Shown here one piece after another: positions 54,831-64,000 of a stretch of 64,000 nucleotides of DNA. Position numbers and translations under genes: made by a program. A model generated the notes under the pieces. The model worked only from the letters and a program-made list of their open reading frames with translations. It had not been told where the DNA came from and did not search any database. The number at the start of each line of letters is the position of its first letter. The stretch's first letter is position 1. Source of the DNA: Ectobacillus funiculus (GTDB lineage Bacteria; Bacillota; Bacilli; Bacillales; Bacillaceae_G); NCBI RefSeq assembly GCF_004138295.1, contig NZ_SCFM01000014.1, positions 1 to 64,000 of the forward strand. The letters are read 5' to 3'.

Positions 54831-56003
54831 ATGCGCTACTTAACAGCGGGAGAATCACATGGACCGCAACTAACAACAATAATAGAAGGCGTGCCAGCCG
54901 GATTGCCACTACTGGCTGAACAAATCAATGAGGAATTAGCAAGAAGACAAAAAGGACACGGTCGCGGAAGAAGGATGCAAATCGAAAAGGATGAAGCACA
55001 AATCTTAAGCGGTGTGCGCCACGGCGTGACGCTTGGTTCACCGATTGCACTTGCGGTAGAAAACCGTGACTTCAAGCATTGGACAAAGATTATGGGGGCA
55101 GCTCCATTAGATCAAGAAGAGGATAGTGAAATCAAACGCAAAATTACAAGACCTCGTCCGGGGCATGCGGATTTAAATGGTGCTATCAAATACGGTCATC
55201 GTGATATGAGAAATGTTCTTGAACGTTCTTCAGCACGTGAAACGACGGTACGTGTTGCAGCTGGTGCTGTAGCAAAACGTATTTTGGAGGAGCTTGGGGT
55301 AAAGGTTGCAGGACATGTTCTTGAAATCGGCGGTGTCAAAGCTGAAAAGACTGCTTATACATCGATTGATGAGCTGAAAGAAGTTACAGAAGCGTCACCT
55401 GTACGCTGCTTAGACGAAGAAGCAGCAGTGAAGATGATGCAGGCAATTGATGATGCGAAGAAAAACGGAGATTCTATTGGCGGTATTGTAGAGGTAGTTG
55501 TAGAAGGTATGCCAGTGGGTGTTGGTAGCTATGTGCAATACGACCGCAAGCTGGACGCGAAGCTAGCGGCGGCAGTCATGAGCATTAATGCTTTTAAAGG
55601 CGTAGAAATCGGCATTGGTTTTGAAGCGGCGCACAAACCTGGAAGTGTTGTACATGATGAGATTACATGGGATGAGCAAGCTGGTTTTTCACGGAAAACA
55701 AATAATGCAGGTGGATTAGAGGGCGGAATGACAACTGGTATGCCAATCGTTGTGCGCGGTGTGATGAAGCCGATTCCGACATTGTACAAGCCACTGCAAA
55801 GCATAGATATTGACACGAAAGAGGCATTCCAAGCGAGCATTGAGCGCTCTGACAGCTGTGCCGTTCCGGCAGCTAGTGTGGTTGCAGAAGCAGTTGTTGC
55901 TTGGGAGCTTGCGTGCGCTTTAGTGCAGCAATTTGGTCAAGACCGTATTGACTTGCTGAAGGAAAATATTGAAAAGCATAAACGATATGCGAGGGAGTTT
56001 TAA
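54831..56003 (+). CDS. aroC: chorismate synthase (aroF in B. subtilis)
   Basis: A 390-residue FMN-dependent enzyme converting EPSP to chorismate. Motifs: [20 protein letters not shown] at the start, [36 protein letters not shown] region, and C-terminal [22 protein letters not shown] lies seven bases before the ATG. First of six tightly spaced genes for aromatic amino acids. Confidence 0.96.
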   Translation: MRYLTAGESHGPQLTTIIEGVPAGLPLLAEQINEELARRQKGHGRGRRMQIEKDEAQILSGVRHGVTLGSPIALAVENRDFKHWTKIMGAAPLDQEEDSEIKRKITRPRPGHADLNGAIKYGHRDMRNVLERSSARETTVRVAAGAVAKRILEELGVKVAGHVLEIGGVKAEKTAYTSIDELKEVTEASPVRCLDEEAAVKMMQAIDDAKKNGDSIGGIVEVVVEGMPVGVGSYVQYDRKLDAKLAAAVMSINAFKGVEIGIGFEAAHKPGSVVHDEITWDEQAGFSRKTNNAGGLEGGMTTGMPIVVRGVMKPIPTLYKPLQSIDIDTKEAFQASIERSDSCAVPAASVVAEAVVAWELACALVQQFGQDRIDLLKENIEKHKRYAREF

Positions 56004-57094
56004 TGAAGAGCGTACATATTGCAACGAAATCGAAGCAATATCCGCTGTATTTAGGACAAAACACCTTGACAAAGCTTGAGGAAACAGTAGCGGCTATGAA
56101 GCCGGCTGTTTCCTCTGTGCTTATCATCTCAGACGAGGCGGTTGCTTCTCGTTACTTAGACGATGTTACAAATGCCATTCATTCTGACTTGTCAGTATAT
56201 TCATTTGTCGTTCCTAGCGGGGAAAAGGAAAAATCTTTTGAGAACTATTACAAAGCTCAAACGCGCGCCCTTGAAATCGGGCTAGACCGACATTCCCTTG
56301 TGATTGCACTTGGCGGGGGGATGATTGGTGATTTAGCTGGGTTTGTTGCTGCAACATTTATGCGCGGCATCCGATTTATACAGATTCCGACAACTTTGCT
56401 CGCTCATGATAGTGCGGTTGGCGGGAAAGTAGCTGTCAATCATCCCCTTGGGAAAAATATGATTGGAGCGTTTCATCAGCCAGAAGCTGTTTTGTACAAT
56501 ATTTCATTTCTCGATTCGCTTCCGGTACAGGAATGGCGTTCTGGATTTGCTGAAATGCTAAAACATGCGCTTATTTGGGATGCGGAGCTGTATGCTTGGC
56601 TGCGCAACGAGGTTCGCACGTTAGAGGATTTACGCGGTGATAAGCTGATTTATGCATTAGAGAAAGCAATCGGAGTAAAGGCTGCGGTCGTTTCTCAAGA
56701 TGAGACCGAAAAGGGTATCCGAGCGTATTTAAATTTTGGTCATACGCTTGGGCACGCGATTGAAGCTGAGTTAGGATACGGAACAGTGACACATGGGGAC
56801 GCTGTAGCAATTGGGATGCTATACGCAATTTTATTGAGTGAACGTGTATACCATAAGGATTTGCAATATAAGTCATTTGTACAAACGTTCCGCGCTTACG
56901 GCTTTCCTAAGCTTCCGGCCGGTCTATCGGCAGATCGCCTGATTGAATTGATGAAGAAGGATAAAAAAGCAAATAGCGGTGTAATCCGCATGGTGCTGAT
57001 GAAGGAAATTGGTGAAGTAGAAGTTGTGCCGGTGTCAGATGAACTCATTGCATCGACACTTGAGGAGTTTATGAATAGGGAGTGGTCATTGTGA
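56003..57094 (+). CDS. aroB: 3-dehydroquinate synthase
   Basis: A 363-residue NAD- and zinc-dependent enzyme for the second shikimate step. Motifs: PSGEKEKSFENYYKAQTRAL, VIALGGGMIGDLAGFVAATF, GGKVAVNHPLGKNMIGAFHQ and the zinc site LNFGHTLGHAIEAELGYGTV. Its ATG shares a base with the aroC stop (TAATG), indicating coupling. Confidence 0.97.
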   Translation: MKSVHIATKSKQYPLYLGQNTLTKLEETVAAMKPAVSSVLIISDEAVASRYLDDVTNAIHSDLSVYSFVVPSGEKEKSFENYYKAQTRALEIGLDRHSLVIALGGGMIGDLAGFVAATFMRGIRFIQIPTTLLAHDSAVGGKVAVNHPLGKNMIGAFHQPEAVLYNISFLDSLPVQEWRSGFAEMLKHALIWDAELYAWLRNEVRTLEDLRGDKLIYALEKAIGVKAAVVSQDETEKGIRAYLNFGHTLGHAIEAELGYGTVTHGDAVAIGMLYAILLSERVYHKDLQYKSFVQTFRAYGFPKLPAGLSADRLIELMKKDKKANSGVIRMVLMKEIGEVEVVPVSDELIASTLEEFMNREWSL

Positions 57095-57453
57095 TGCGTG
57101 CAATCCGCGGCGCGACAACGGTTGAGCATAATGAAGCAGATATCATTTTGGAGGCGACCGAGCAGCTATTTAAAGAAATAATTGAGAAAAACAACCTTTC
57201 TCCTACCGATGTTGTGTCTGTACTTATTTCTGCCACTGCGGATATAAATGCGTGCTTTCCGGCAGCTGCCCTTCGCAGAATAGATGGATGTATGTATGTG
57301 CCTGTGACGTGTATGCAGGAAATGGATGTAGTTGGAGCGCTTCAACAATGTATTCGTATTATGGTGACAGCAGAAACGACGCTAACACAGCAAGAGATTA
57401 TACACGTATATAAAGAGAAGGCTGTTCAGCTGCGTCCCGATTTACAAAATTGA
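57094..57453 (+). CDS. aroH: chorismate mutase, AroH class
   Basis: A 119-residue monofunctional AroH-type chorismate mutase (chorismate to prephenate). Active-site residues R7 (MRAIRGATTVEHNEAD), the DVVSVLISATADINACFPAA stretch and R in CMYVPVTCMQEMDV context are visible. ATG 57094 overlaps the aroB stop (TGATG). The trp genes that follow aroH in B. subtilis are absent. Confidence 0.94.
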   Translation: MRAIRGATTVEHNEADIILEATEQLFKEIIEKNNLSPTDVVSVLISATADINACFPAAALRRIDGCMYVPVTCMQEMDVVGALQQCIRIMVTAETTLTQQEIIHVYKEKAVQLRPDLQN

Positions 57454-57476
57454 TTGACTGAAGTGAGGGAATTTTT

Positions 57477-58583
57477 ATGAACGTAAAACAACAGCTATTA
57501 TCGTTAAAAGCTTATTCGCCTGGAAGAACGATTGAAGAAGTAAAAAAGCAATATGGATTGGAAAAAATCATCAAACTTGCATCAAATGAGAATCCTTTCG
57601 GCTGCTCTCCGAAGGTTGCGGAGGCATTAGCAGCTCTTTCCTCACAGTTTGCATTGTATCCGGATGGTGCTGCAACAGTATTACGCCAAAAGGTTGCAGA
57701 GCATGTTGGAGCTGAGCAAAATCAACTGTTGTTTGGAAGTGGATTGGATGAAGTAATCCAAATTATTAGCCGAGCACTCTTAGATGAAACAACAAATGTT
57801 GTTATGGCATCACCGACGTTTTCACAATATCGCCACCATGCGGTGATTGAAAATGCGCAAATTCGTGAGGTGCCATTGCGAGATGGTGTTCATGATTTGG
57901 AAGCTATGCTTGGACAAGTAGATGAAAATACAAGAATCGTTTGGATCTGTAACCCGAACAATCCAACGGGAACATATGTGAATGAGGCAGAGATTGTTTC
58001 CTTCCTAGAGCGCGTACCAAAAACAGCGCTTGTTATTATGGACGAGGCGTACTATGAATATGCAACGGCGGCGGATTATCCGAATACATTGGCGCTTCTT
58101 CCTCGCTACGAAAACTTAATGGTACTGCGCACATTCTCGAAAGCTTATGGTATTGCGGCACTTCGTATGGGGTATGCGGTCGGTCATGCAGATCTTATTC
58201 AGAAAATTGAAGTGACAAGATTGCCATTTAATACATCAACAGTTGCACAAGCGGCAGCTATTGCAGCATTAGACGACAAGGAGTTTTTAGAATATTGTGT
58301 GAAAGTAAATGAAGAAGGTCGTCAACAATATTACGAGTTTTGCAAAGCGCATGACATCCCGTATTACCCATCTCAAGGAAACTTTGTGTTTATGGAGATC
58401 GGTAAGACAGGTGATGATGTGTTCCAGTATTTGATGCAAAAAGGCTTCATTGTTCGTTCTGGTGCGGGTCTAGGACTTGGAAGAGGTGTTCGTGTAACTG
58501 TTGGGAAACGGGAGGATAACGAGCAATTAACGCAGTTGTTGCTTTCATTCTTAAACAGCAGCCGTGAGGAGACACGTTCGTGA
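57477..58583 (+). CDS. hisC: histidinol-phosphate aminotransferase
   Basis: A 368-residue PLP enzyme serving histidine synthesis and, in Bacillus, also tyrosine/phenylalanine transamination. Motifs: [41 protein letters not shown] and the PLP lysine in [27 protein letters not shown] precedes the ATG. Its stop overlaps the tyrA start. Confidence 0.95.
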   Translation: MNVKQQLLSLKAYSPGRTIEEVKKQYGLEKIIKLASNENPFGCSPKVAEALAALSSQFALYPDGAATVLRQKVAEHVGAEQNQLLFGSGLDEVIQIISRALLDETTNVVMASPTFSQYRHHAVIENAQIREVPLRDGVHDLEAMLGQVDENTRIVWICNPNNPTGTYVNEAEIVSFLERVPKTALVIMDEAYYEYATAADYPNTLALLPRYENLMVLRTFSKAYGIAALRMGYAVGHADLIQKIEVTRLPFNTSTVAQAAAIAALDDKEFLEYCVKVNEEGRQQYYEFCKAHDIPYYPSQGNFVFMEIGKTGDDVFQYLMQKGFIVRSGAGLGLGRGVRVTVGKREDNEQLTQLLLSFLNSSREETRS

Positions 58584-59680
58584 AACAGCGCGTTTTGCTT
58601 GTCGGTGTTGGGCTCATCGGTGGTTCGGTAGCACTTGCTATCAAACAGGAGCACGATGTAACCATTATCGGACAAGATGTTAATGCGGAGCACTGTAAGC
58701 TTGCCCAATCATTAAATATTATTGATGAAATCACAGATCAGTTTATGGAGGAGGCCGAGCGGGCAGATTTAATTCTGCTCGCTGCTCCTGTGCAGGAAAC
58801 GGAAAAGCTTCTTACGCAGCTAGAACAATGTTCCTTAAAGGAAAATGTGATTATTACTGATGTAGGAAGTACAAAGGAAAGAATTATGGAGCGCGCACGC
58901 GTGCTGCATGAGAAAGGCATTACCTTTATCGGTGGCCATCCAATGGCTGGTTCCCATAAAACCGGTGCTGGCAGTGCAAAGGCTCATCTATTCGAAAATG
59001 CTTTTTATATTCTCACTCCGTTTGCAGATACGAAGAATGAGAAGGTTGAGCAGTTGAAGGAATGGCTCAAAGGGACAAAAGCACGATTTTTAACGATGGA
59101 TGCGATGCAGCATGATAGGTTGACAGGGATTGTAAGTCATTTTCCTCATGTCATTGCGGCAAGTCTTGTACGCCAGGTTAAGCAGCATGCTGACAGGGAT
59201 GACCTTGTAAATGGGCTTGCAGCAGGCGGATTTCGTGATATTACGCGTATCGCGTCCAGCAGTCCGTTTATGTGGCGTGATATTATCAAACACAACAAGG
59301 AAAATATTCTCTCGTTCCTCGATGAATGGATGGAGGAAATGCGGGAGGTACGCAGCATGGTAGAGCAAGGAAATGGGGAACAGTTATACGATTATTTCCG
59401 CGGCGCCAAGCAGTTTCGGGATACACTTCCGATTCGGTCAAAGGGTGCCATTCCATCCTTTTACGATTTATATGTAGATATCCTTGATCGTACAGGTGTT
59501 GTCTCGCATATTACAACCTTGCTCGCTATTAAAAATATCAGCATTACGAATATTCGAATTCTTGAAACGCGTGAGGACGTATACGGCGTACTGCGGCTTA
59601 GCTTCCAAACGGAAGAGGACAGGGCGAATGCGAAGCTTTGTCTCGAGCAGCACGGATACGGAACCTATACGACGATGTAG
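58580..59680 (+). CDS. tyrA: prephenate dehydrogenase with ACT domain
   Basis: A 366-residue NAD-dependent enzyme converting prephenate to 4-hydroxyphenylpyruvate. Rossmann motif [20 protein letters not shown], catalytic histidine region [20 protein letters not shown] and [12 protein letters not shown]. The C-terminal 70 residues form an ACT regulatory domain ([20 protein letters not shown]), probably for tyrosine feedback. Start is GTG 58580, overlapping hisC. Confidence 0.95.
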   Translation: MKQRVLLVGVGLIGGSVALAIKQEHDVTIIGQDVNAEHCKLAQSLNIIDEITDQFMEEAERADLILLAAPVQETEKLLTQLEQCSLKENVIITDVGSTKERIMERARVLHEKGITFIGGHPMAGSHKTGAGSAKAHLFENAFYILTPFADTKNEKVEQLKEWLKGTKARFLTMDAMQHDRLTGIVSHFPHVIAASLVRQVKQHADRDDLVNGLAAGGFRDITRIASSSPFMWRDIIKHNKENILSFLDEWMEEMREVRSMVEQGNGEQLYDYFRGAKQFRDTLPIRSKGAIPSFYDLYVDILDRTGVVSHITTLLAIKNISITNIRILETREDVYGVLRLSFQTEEDRANAKLCLEQHGYGTYTTM

Positions 59681-59691
59681 GGGTGACAACG

Positions 59692-60975
59692 ATGACAAAA
59701 TTGATGAAAGCAACGCAAGGCTTACGCGGAACGTTGCAGGTACCGGGAGATAAGTCTATTTCTCACCGAGCTGTCATGTTCGGAGCAATTGCAAAAGGGA
59801 AAACAACAATTAATGGATTTTTGCCAGGTGAAGATTGCCTAAGCACGATTTCATGCTTTCAAAAACTTGGCGTAACGGTTGAACAAAATGGTGACTATGT
59901 TGAAGTATACGGAAATGGAATTGACGGCTTACAGGAGCCAAAGGAAGTATTGGATGTCGGCAATTCTGGCACGACGATTCGCTTAATGATGGGTATTTTG
60001 TCGAACACGCCGTTTCATTCTTGCTTAGTGGGAGATAGCTCTATCGCCAAACGTCCAATGAAACGCGTAACAGAGCCCCTAAAGCAGATGGGCGCACAGA
60101 TTGATGGGAGAGAAGGCGGTCAATTTACGCCAATCAGCCTTCGCGGCGGGCAAGTGAAGGGAATGCATTACGATTCTCCTGTTGCAAGTGCGCAGGTAAA
60201 ATCAGCTGTGCTTTTAGCTGGTTTAAAAGGAGAAGGCGTGACTTCTGTAACAGAGCCACTGCAATCACGTGATCATACAGAGCGAATGCTGCGTGCTTTT
60301 GGATGCAGCGTACAAACAGATGGACGCACTGTTTCCTTACAGGGACAGCAAGAACTGAAGGCAGTTCATATTGAGGTACCTGGCGATATTTCCTCAGCGG
60401 CGTTTTTCCTAGTAGCAGGTGCGATTGTGCCAGACAGCAAAATTACGTTGAAAAAGGTTGGACTCAATCCAACAAGAACAGGTATTTTAGATGTGCTAAA
60501 GGCAATGGGTGCAGCTATTACCATTGAAAATATCCAAAATGAAGAGTTTGAGCCATTCGGTGATGTAACAATCGAGACTTCTCAATTACAAGGAACAGAA
60601 ATAGGTGGGGATGTAATTCCTCGTTTAATCGATGAAATTCCAATTCTTGCATTAGCAGCAACTCAAGCACAAGGAGTAACAGTTATTAAGGATGCGGCGG
60701 AATTAAAAGTAAAGGAAACAAACCGCATTGATACGGTTGTACATGAATTGCGCAAAATGGGTGCAAACGTGGAAGCAACAGAAGACGGCATGATCGTATA
60801 CGGAAAATCCAGTCTTTCTGGCGCTGAGGTAAATAGCCATGGAGACCATCGGATTGGTATGATGCTTGCAGTGGCGGCATGCTTGGCTGATGGAGAAACG
60901 GTTATTGAAAACAGTGAAGCGGCAGCTGTGTCCTATCCGAATTTCTTTGAACAGTTGAAAGAATTGCAACAGTAA
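59692..60975 (+). CDS. aroA: EPSP synthase (aroE in B. subtilis)
   Basis: A 427-residue 5-enolpyruvylshikimate-3-phosphate synthase. Motifs: [63 protein letters not shown] and the C-terminal KVKETNRID and SHGDHRIGM. The RPMKR and SAQVK forms place it with class II EPSP synthases. ATG 59692 follows AGGGGTG. Last gene of the aro operon. Confidence 0.96.
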   Translation: MTKLMKATQGLRGTLQVPGDKSISHRAVMFGAIAKGKTTINGFLPGEDCLSTISCFQKLGVTVEQNGDYVEVYGNGIDGLQEPKEVLDVGNSGTTIRLMMGILSNTPFHSCLVGDSSIAKRPMKRVTEPLKQMGAQIDGREGGQFTPISLRGGQVKGMHYDSPVASAQVKSAVLLAGLKGEGVTSVTEPLQSRDHTERMLRAFGCSVQTDGRTVSLQGQQELKAVHIEVPGDISSAAFFLVAGAIVPDSKITLKKVGLNPTRTGILDVLKAMGAAITIENIQNEEFEPFGDVTIETSQLQGTEIGGDVIPRLIDEIPILALAATQAQGVTVIKDAAELKVKETNRIDTVVHELRKMGANVEATEDGMIVYGKSSLSGAEVNSHGDHRIGMMLAVAACLADGETVIENSEAAAVSYPNFFEQLKELQQ

Positions 60976-61003
60976 GAATCTCCCTTTGGGGGATTCTTTT
61001 TTT
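60974..61003 (+). terminator. aro operon terminator
   Basis: AAGAATCTCCC-TTT-GGGGGATTCTT (one G-T pair) then T5. Repeat copy 21 begins at 61004. Confidence 0.9.
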
Positions 61004-61095
61004 CACTGTCGGAAAGTATAAATTTCCAGCCAGAAGCCAATTCGACGTAATCGGAAATGTTAGGAATACAGTATAAGTGCAGCTACGCCTCTGTG
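61004..61095 (+). repeat. dispersed repeat, copy 21 (3' truncated)
   Basis: 92-bp copy with GT/AC and CC/GG arms (CACTGTCGGAAAGTATAAAT; CGGAAATGTTAGGAATACAG) and CAGCTACGCCTCTGTG, then loss of the terminal hairpin. It starts directly behind the T-tract of the aro terminator. Confidence 0.9.
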
Positions 61096-61228
61096 GAACA
61101 TTTACAGTGTGATAAAGAGGTTGTACGACCGTTACTTAAGGGGGGAGAGGTTCTATAGTTGCCCTATTCTTCTCAATTGTTTATCATAATAAAAATGGCA
61201 GTATTACGGAAAAGGAGTACTATATACG

Positions 61229-62491
61229 ATGAATAAATTGAGTCAAGCTATTGATTACATAGAACAAGGGGAAATTGAGGAAGGTTTAAAGCTCCTTAAT
61301 GCTTGCGTTCAAGAAGGTACGGATGAAGAAAAATATAATATCGCTCGCTATTATCATACATTAGGTTTTGTTGAACAAGCGTTAAAAGTGACTGAGGAAC
61401 TGCGCATGCGCTATGAAACCGAGAGTGAGCTTACGCTGTTTTTGGCTGAGCTATATACTGATTTGGACAGGGAGGATGAAGCCATTGAAGTGCTCGGTGA
61501 GGTTACGGAAGATGATGATTTATACGTACAGGCATTATTGACGCTTGCTGATTTATACCAAATGCAAGGATTGGAGGAAGTTGCAGAGCAGAAGTTGTTA
61601 ATGGCACGCCGCTTGATGCCTGATGAATCTGTCATTGCGTTTGGATTAGGAGAACTGTATAGCGGACGCGGCAGTTATGCAGAGGCTGTTCCTTATTACA
61701 GAGAGGTACTTGCTGAGCATGACGATATAGCGGGGGTCAATATTTCACTTCGTTTAGCAGAATGTTTAAGTGCGCTTGGACAGTGGGAAGAAGCTGTTCT
61801 TTATTATGAATCAGGTTTGCAGGAGCAGCGAGATATTCATTCATTGTTTGGTTATGCGTTTACACTCTATCAGGCTGCTTTGTATGAAAGAGCAATTGCG
61901 GCTTTCTTAGAGGTGAAACAAGAGGATCCGGAATATGCATCGCTTTATTTATACTTGGCGGAGTGTTATGACAAAGAGGGATTGTTTCAGGAAAGCTATG
62001 ACACGTTAAGAGAGGGATTGAAAACAGATGAATACTCTGCCGATTTGCATGTTCAAGTGGCAGAGGCGGCAGCAAAACTTAGTAGAATGGATGAAGCACA
62101 GCTAGAGCTTGAGCAAGCTATTGCAATAGATCCGTCTCATCTGCGAGCAGCGTTACAACTCATACATCTATTTAAGCAGCAAGAAAAGTATGAAGAGGTG
62201 ATTGAGATAGCAGCAGATGCAATAAAATATGGAGAAGATGATCCGCAACTCATATGGGAGACGGCATACGCAAAAAAACAGCTTGAGTTGTATTCAGATG
62301 CATTAAACCATTATCGCGATGCATATACTTCTTTTAAGGATGATTCTTCCTTTTTGGAAGAGTACGGTTACTTTTTGCTGGAGGAAGGGCTGCGAAAAGA
62401 AGCAAAAGACGTGTTTCAGCGTTTGCTGCAACTAGACCCGACACAAGTCCAAATTGAGGAACTGCTATATAATTTAGAGGATTTACAGTAA
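61229..62491 (+). CDS. ypiA: TPR repeat protein YpiA
   Basis: A 420-residue soluble protein built of about 11-12 tetratricopeptide repeats (e.g. EVAEQKLLMARRLMPDESVI; SLYLYLAECYDKEGLFQESY; ELEQAIAIDPSHLRAALQLI). TPRs mediate protein contacts; the partner is unknown. AAAAGGAG lies nine bases before the ATG. Position before ypiB-ypiF-qcrA matches YpiA. Confidence 0.93.
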   Translation: MNKLSQAIDYIEQGEIEEGLKLLNACVQEGTDEEKYNIARYYHTLGFVEQALKVTEELRMRYETESELTLFLAELYTDLDREDEAIEVLGEVTEDDDLYVQALLTLADLYQMQGLEEVAEQKLLMARRLMPDESVIAFGLGELYSGRGSYAEAVPYYREVLAEHDDIAGVNISLRLAECLSALGQWEEAVLYYESGLQEQRDIHSLFGYAFTLYQAALYERAIAAFLEVKQEDPEYASLYLYLAECYDKEGLFQESYDTLREGLKTDEYSADLHVQVAEAAAKLSRMDEAQLELEQAIAIDPSHLRAALQLIHLFKQQEKYEEVIEIAADAIKYGEDDPQLIWETAYAKKQLELYSDALNHYRDAYTSFKDDSSFLEEYGYFLLEEGLRKEAKDVFQRLLQLDPTQVQIEELLYNLEDLQ

Positions 62492-62568
62492 TTTAGGAAG
62501 GAAACTTGGTCGCGTTTCTTGAATGTAAAGGGTAAAGAAAAAGAAAGACAGAGGAGGGACGGCGCGCG

Positions 62569-63105
62569 ATGAATACCCCTGTTTCTGTGAATGAAAAGAA
62601 AGATTTCGTCAAATGGTTTTTAGGCAATTACCAGCTTAAACAGCGAGAGTGTGTATGGATTTTAAACTATTTGATGAGCCATGACCAGCTCATGAGAAAG
62701 GTGCATTTCGTAGAGCATGCGAAATACTGTCCACGTGGGCTAGTAATGTCTACAAGCTGTGTAAAAGAGGCTCCATTTCATTTCTATAAACAAAATGTTA
62801 TGACAACGGATGCAGAAAAGTCCTTTCATGACATTCGGCTAAATCGGGACGAGGACATATATATTCAACTCAATTTTAAAAGTTCGTTTCAAAATGCAAA
62901 CTACGTTGCAGTATTGGAAGAAAACCCATACGTCCCAAAAAGCATGGAAGTGAATGAGAAGGATCGCCTTTTAGCAGAACGATTTTTAGAGGAGAGCGTG
63001 TTCAAGTTTCAACGCGACAGACTAATGACTTTAATTGATGAGGCGCTTGATGAGCAAAATGAAGCTGCTTTTTTGCAGCTGACAGAGCAGTTAAAGAGAA
63101 TATAA
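62569..63105 (+). CDS. ypiB: YpiB family protein (UPF0302)
   Basis: A 178-residue protein of the YpiB/UPF0302 family: [20 protein letters not shown] then [20 protein letters not shown] in the N-terminal domain, and a helical C-terminal YpiB-type segment ([20 protein letters not shown]). Function unclear. GAGGAGGG precedes the ATG by ten bases. Confidence 0.92.
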   Translation: MNTPVSVNEKKDFVKWFLGNYQLKQRECVWILNYLMSHDQLMRKVHFVEHAKYCPRGLVMSTSCVKEAPFHFYKQNVMTTDAEKSFHDIRLNRDEDIYIQLNFKSSFQNANYVAVLEENPYVPKSMEVNEKDRLLAERFLEESVFKFQRDRLMTLIDEALDEQNEAAFLQLTEQLKRI

Positions 63106-63151
63106 TGAAATTGATAGCATTGTCTTGGTATAGTCAAGATTATGATGAGTG

Positions 63152-63192
63152 AAAAAGAAAAACCCTTATTTAAGGGTTTTTCTTTTTTTTTC
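63152..63192 (+). terminator. ypiB terminator
   Basis: AAGAAAAACCCTTA-TT-TAAGGGTTTTTCTT then a long T-tract. Confidence 0.88.
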
Positions 63193-63245
63193 CTGTAGTT
63201 CTATGATTTAATAGAAGAAAGAGGAAATTTGAAGGGGGAGTGCAT

Positions 63246-63698
63246 ATGAATTGGACCGTTAAGGATATACAGCTGTACGAACAGGCGAAGGAATATGTTG
63301 ATACGGCCATTATTCCGCTTATTCCGCTTTCTTTCGGAAGCAATATGCAAAACACTGTGCAAAAAGGGGAGTTTATCTCTATTTTTGCTGAGGCGCTAGA
63401 ACGGGAATATCGAGGACGGCTCCTTTTATTTCCGCCATTTACCTATCTGATTGGACAAAAGGAAGAAGAGAGCCGCCTGCAAAAATGGACTGATTTCGTT
63501 ACACAAAATGGAATGCGTCACATTGTGTACATAACGAGTGATTACGAGTGGAAGCAAGCTTCCTTAGAGGGCAATTTGTTTTGGCTGCCGGCAATGTCAC
63601 TTGAGCAGCTTGATGACAAAGCGAAGCGCGAAGTTATGGGGTCACAAATTCGCGAAATCATGGCTATTTTGACTGAAAAATGGGAAAATACAGAATAA
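63246..63698 (+). CDS. ypiF: YpiF family protein (DUF2487)
   Basis: A 150-residue soluble protein starting MNWTVKDIQLYEQAKEYVDT and containing AIIPLIPLSFGSNMQNTVQK, matching YpiF. It always lies just before qcrA; function unknown. The frame opens at 63240, but ATG 63246 with AAGGGGGAG six bases upstream matches homologues. Confidence 0.9.
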   Translation: MNWTVKDIQLYEQAKEYVDTAIIPLIPLSFGSNMQNTVQKGEFISIFAEALEREYRGRLLLFPPFTYLIGQKEEESRLQKWTDFVTQNGMRHIVYITSDYEWKQASLEGNLFWLPAMSLEQLDDKAKREVMGSQIREIMAILTEKWENTE

Positions 63699-63840
63699 AT
63701 TGATTGTTTATATCATTATGAGTAGTCTGATATTGACCAATGAGAGTGCTTATTATATCATGATAGTGTCTTAGTTTTTTTTCCCATTTTTTCTTGTATT
63801 ATCCTAATGGGTATAACTTTTGATAGAGGGGGGAACTTTC

Positions 63841-64000
63841 ATGAGCGAGAAAGAACATAGGGTTTCAAGACGCCAATTTCTTAACTACACGCTAACAGGT
63901 GTAGGCGGATTTATGGCAGCCGGTATTATTATGCCGATGGCGCGTTTTGCACTTGATCCGATTTTAGAGAAGGAAGCAGGAACCGAGAAGGTAGCTGTTG
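63841..64000 (+). CDS. qcrA: menaquinol:cytochrome c reductase Rieske subunit, 5' part
   Basis: The first 53 codons of QcrA, the Rieske iron-sulfur subunit of the bc-type complex; the gene continues past the window. A Tat-type signal/anchor is visible (SRRQFLNYTLTGVGGFMAAG), which fits export of a folded Fe-S protein. The Rieske cysteine-histidine motifs lie beyond the edge. GAGGGGGG precedes the ATG by seven bases. Expected first gene of qcrABC, which uses the menaquinone made by genes in this window. Confidence 0.93.
   Translation, partial: MSEKEHRVSRRQFLNYTLTGVGGFMAAGIIMPMARFALDPILEKEAGTEKVAV

Overview
The window comes from a low-GC, endospore-forming member of the Bacillaceae. The right two thirds follow the Bacillus gene order closely: ypuI, dacB-spmA-spmB, rluB, resABC, resDE, fer, ypbB-recS-ypbD-ypbG, ypbH, gudB, ypdA, ypfB-cmk-ypfD, fni, yphA-yphB, der-gpsA, yphE-yphF-spoIVA-hbs, folE, hepS-menG-hepT, ndk, aroC-aroB-aroH-hisC-tyrA-aroA, ypiA-ypiB-ypiF-qcrA. 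No mtrB lies between folE and hepS and no trp genes between aroH and hisC. That points to a B. cereus-like arrangement rather than a B. subtilis-like one, but I cannot name the species.

Layout: 1-13.6 kb is accessory or variable: small unknown proteins, a TauE-type exporter, an RpiR regulator, a PiT phosphate transporter with its DUF47 partner, a DUF72 protein, a small Fur-boxed gene, a short tyrosine recombinase, an orphan sensor kinase, deoD and a Fur-boxed FhuF-like ferric reductase. 13.8-26.6 kb carries ypuI, a superoxide dismutase, the spore-cortex operon dacB-spmA-spmB, rluB, cytochrome c maturation (resABC) with its redox two-component system (resDE), and a cobalamin adenosyltransferase. 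26.7-38.9 kb holds an M23/LysM protein, ferredoxin, the recS operon, a CarH/LitR-like B12-binding MerR regulator, a MecA-type adaptor, glutamate dehydrogenase, an amidase and bacillithiol disulfide reductase. 39-54 kb is housekeeping plus sporulation: cmk, S1 homologue, fni, der, gpsA, spoVIF, spoIVA, HU, folE and menaquinone prenyl-tail and ring synthesis. 54-61 kb is a six-gene aromatic amino acid operon. The last 3 kb starts the ypi-qcr cluster for the menaquinol:cytochrome c reductase. Menaquinone synthesis, resABC/resDE and qcr together serve the respiratory chain.

The most unusual content is a dispersed repeat of about 134 bp, 21 full or partial copies between 921 and 61095. Each full copy has a 5' half forming an imperfect hairpin with covarying arms and a 3' half ending in its own intrinsic terminator (CTCGCC-AATC-GGCGAG then T-rich). 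Nearly all copies begin directly behind the T-tract of another intrinsic terminator, in the same orientation. Two tandem arrays (five units at 34727-35393, two at 10126-10393) look like copies added behind each other's terminators. I find no transposase for it here, but two copies bracket the small tyrosine recombinase gene. I see no rRNA, tRNA, CRISPR array or complete insertion sequence.
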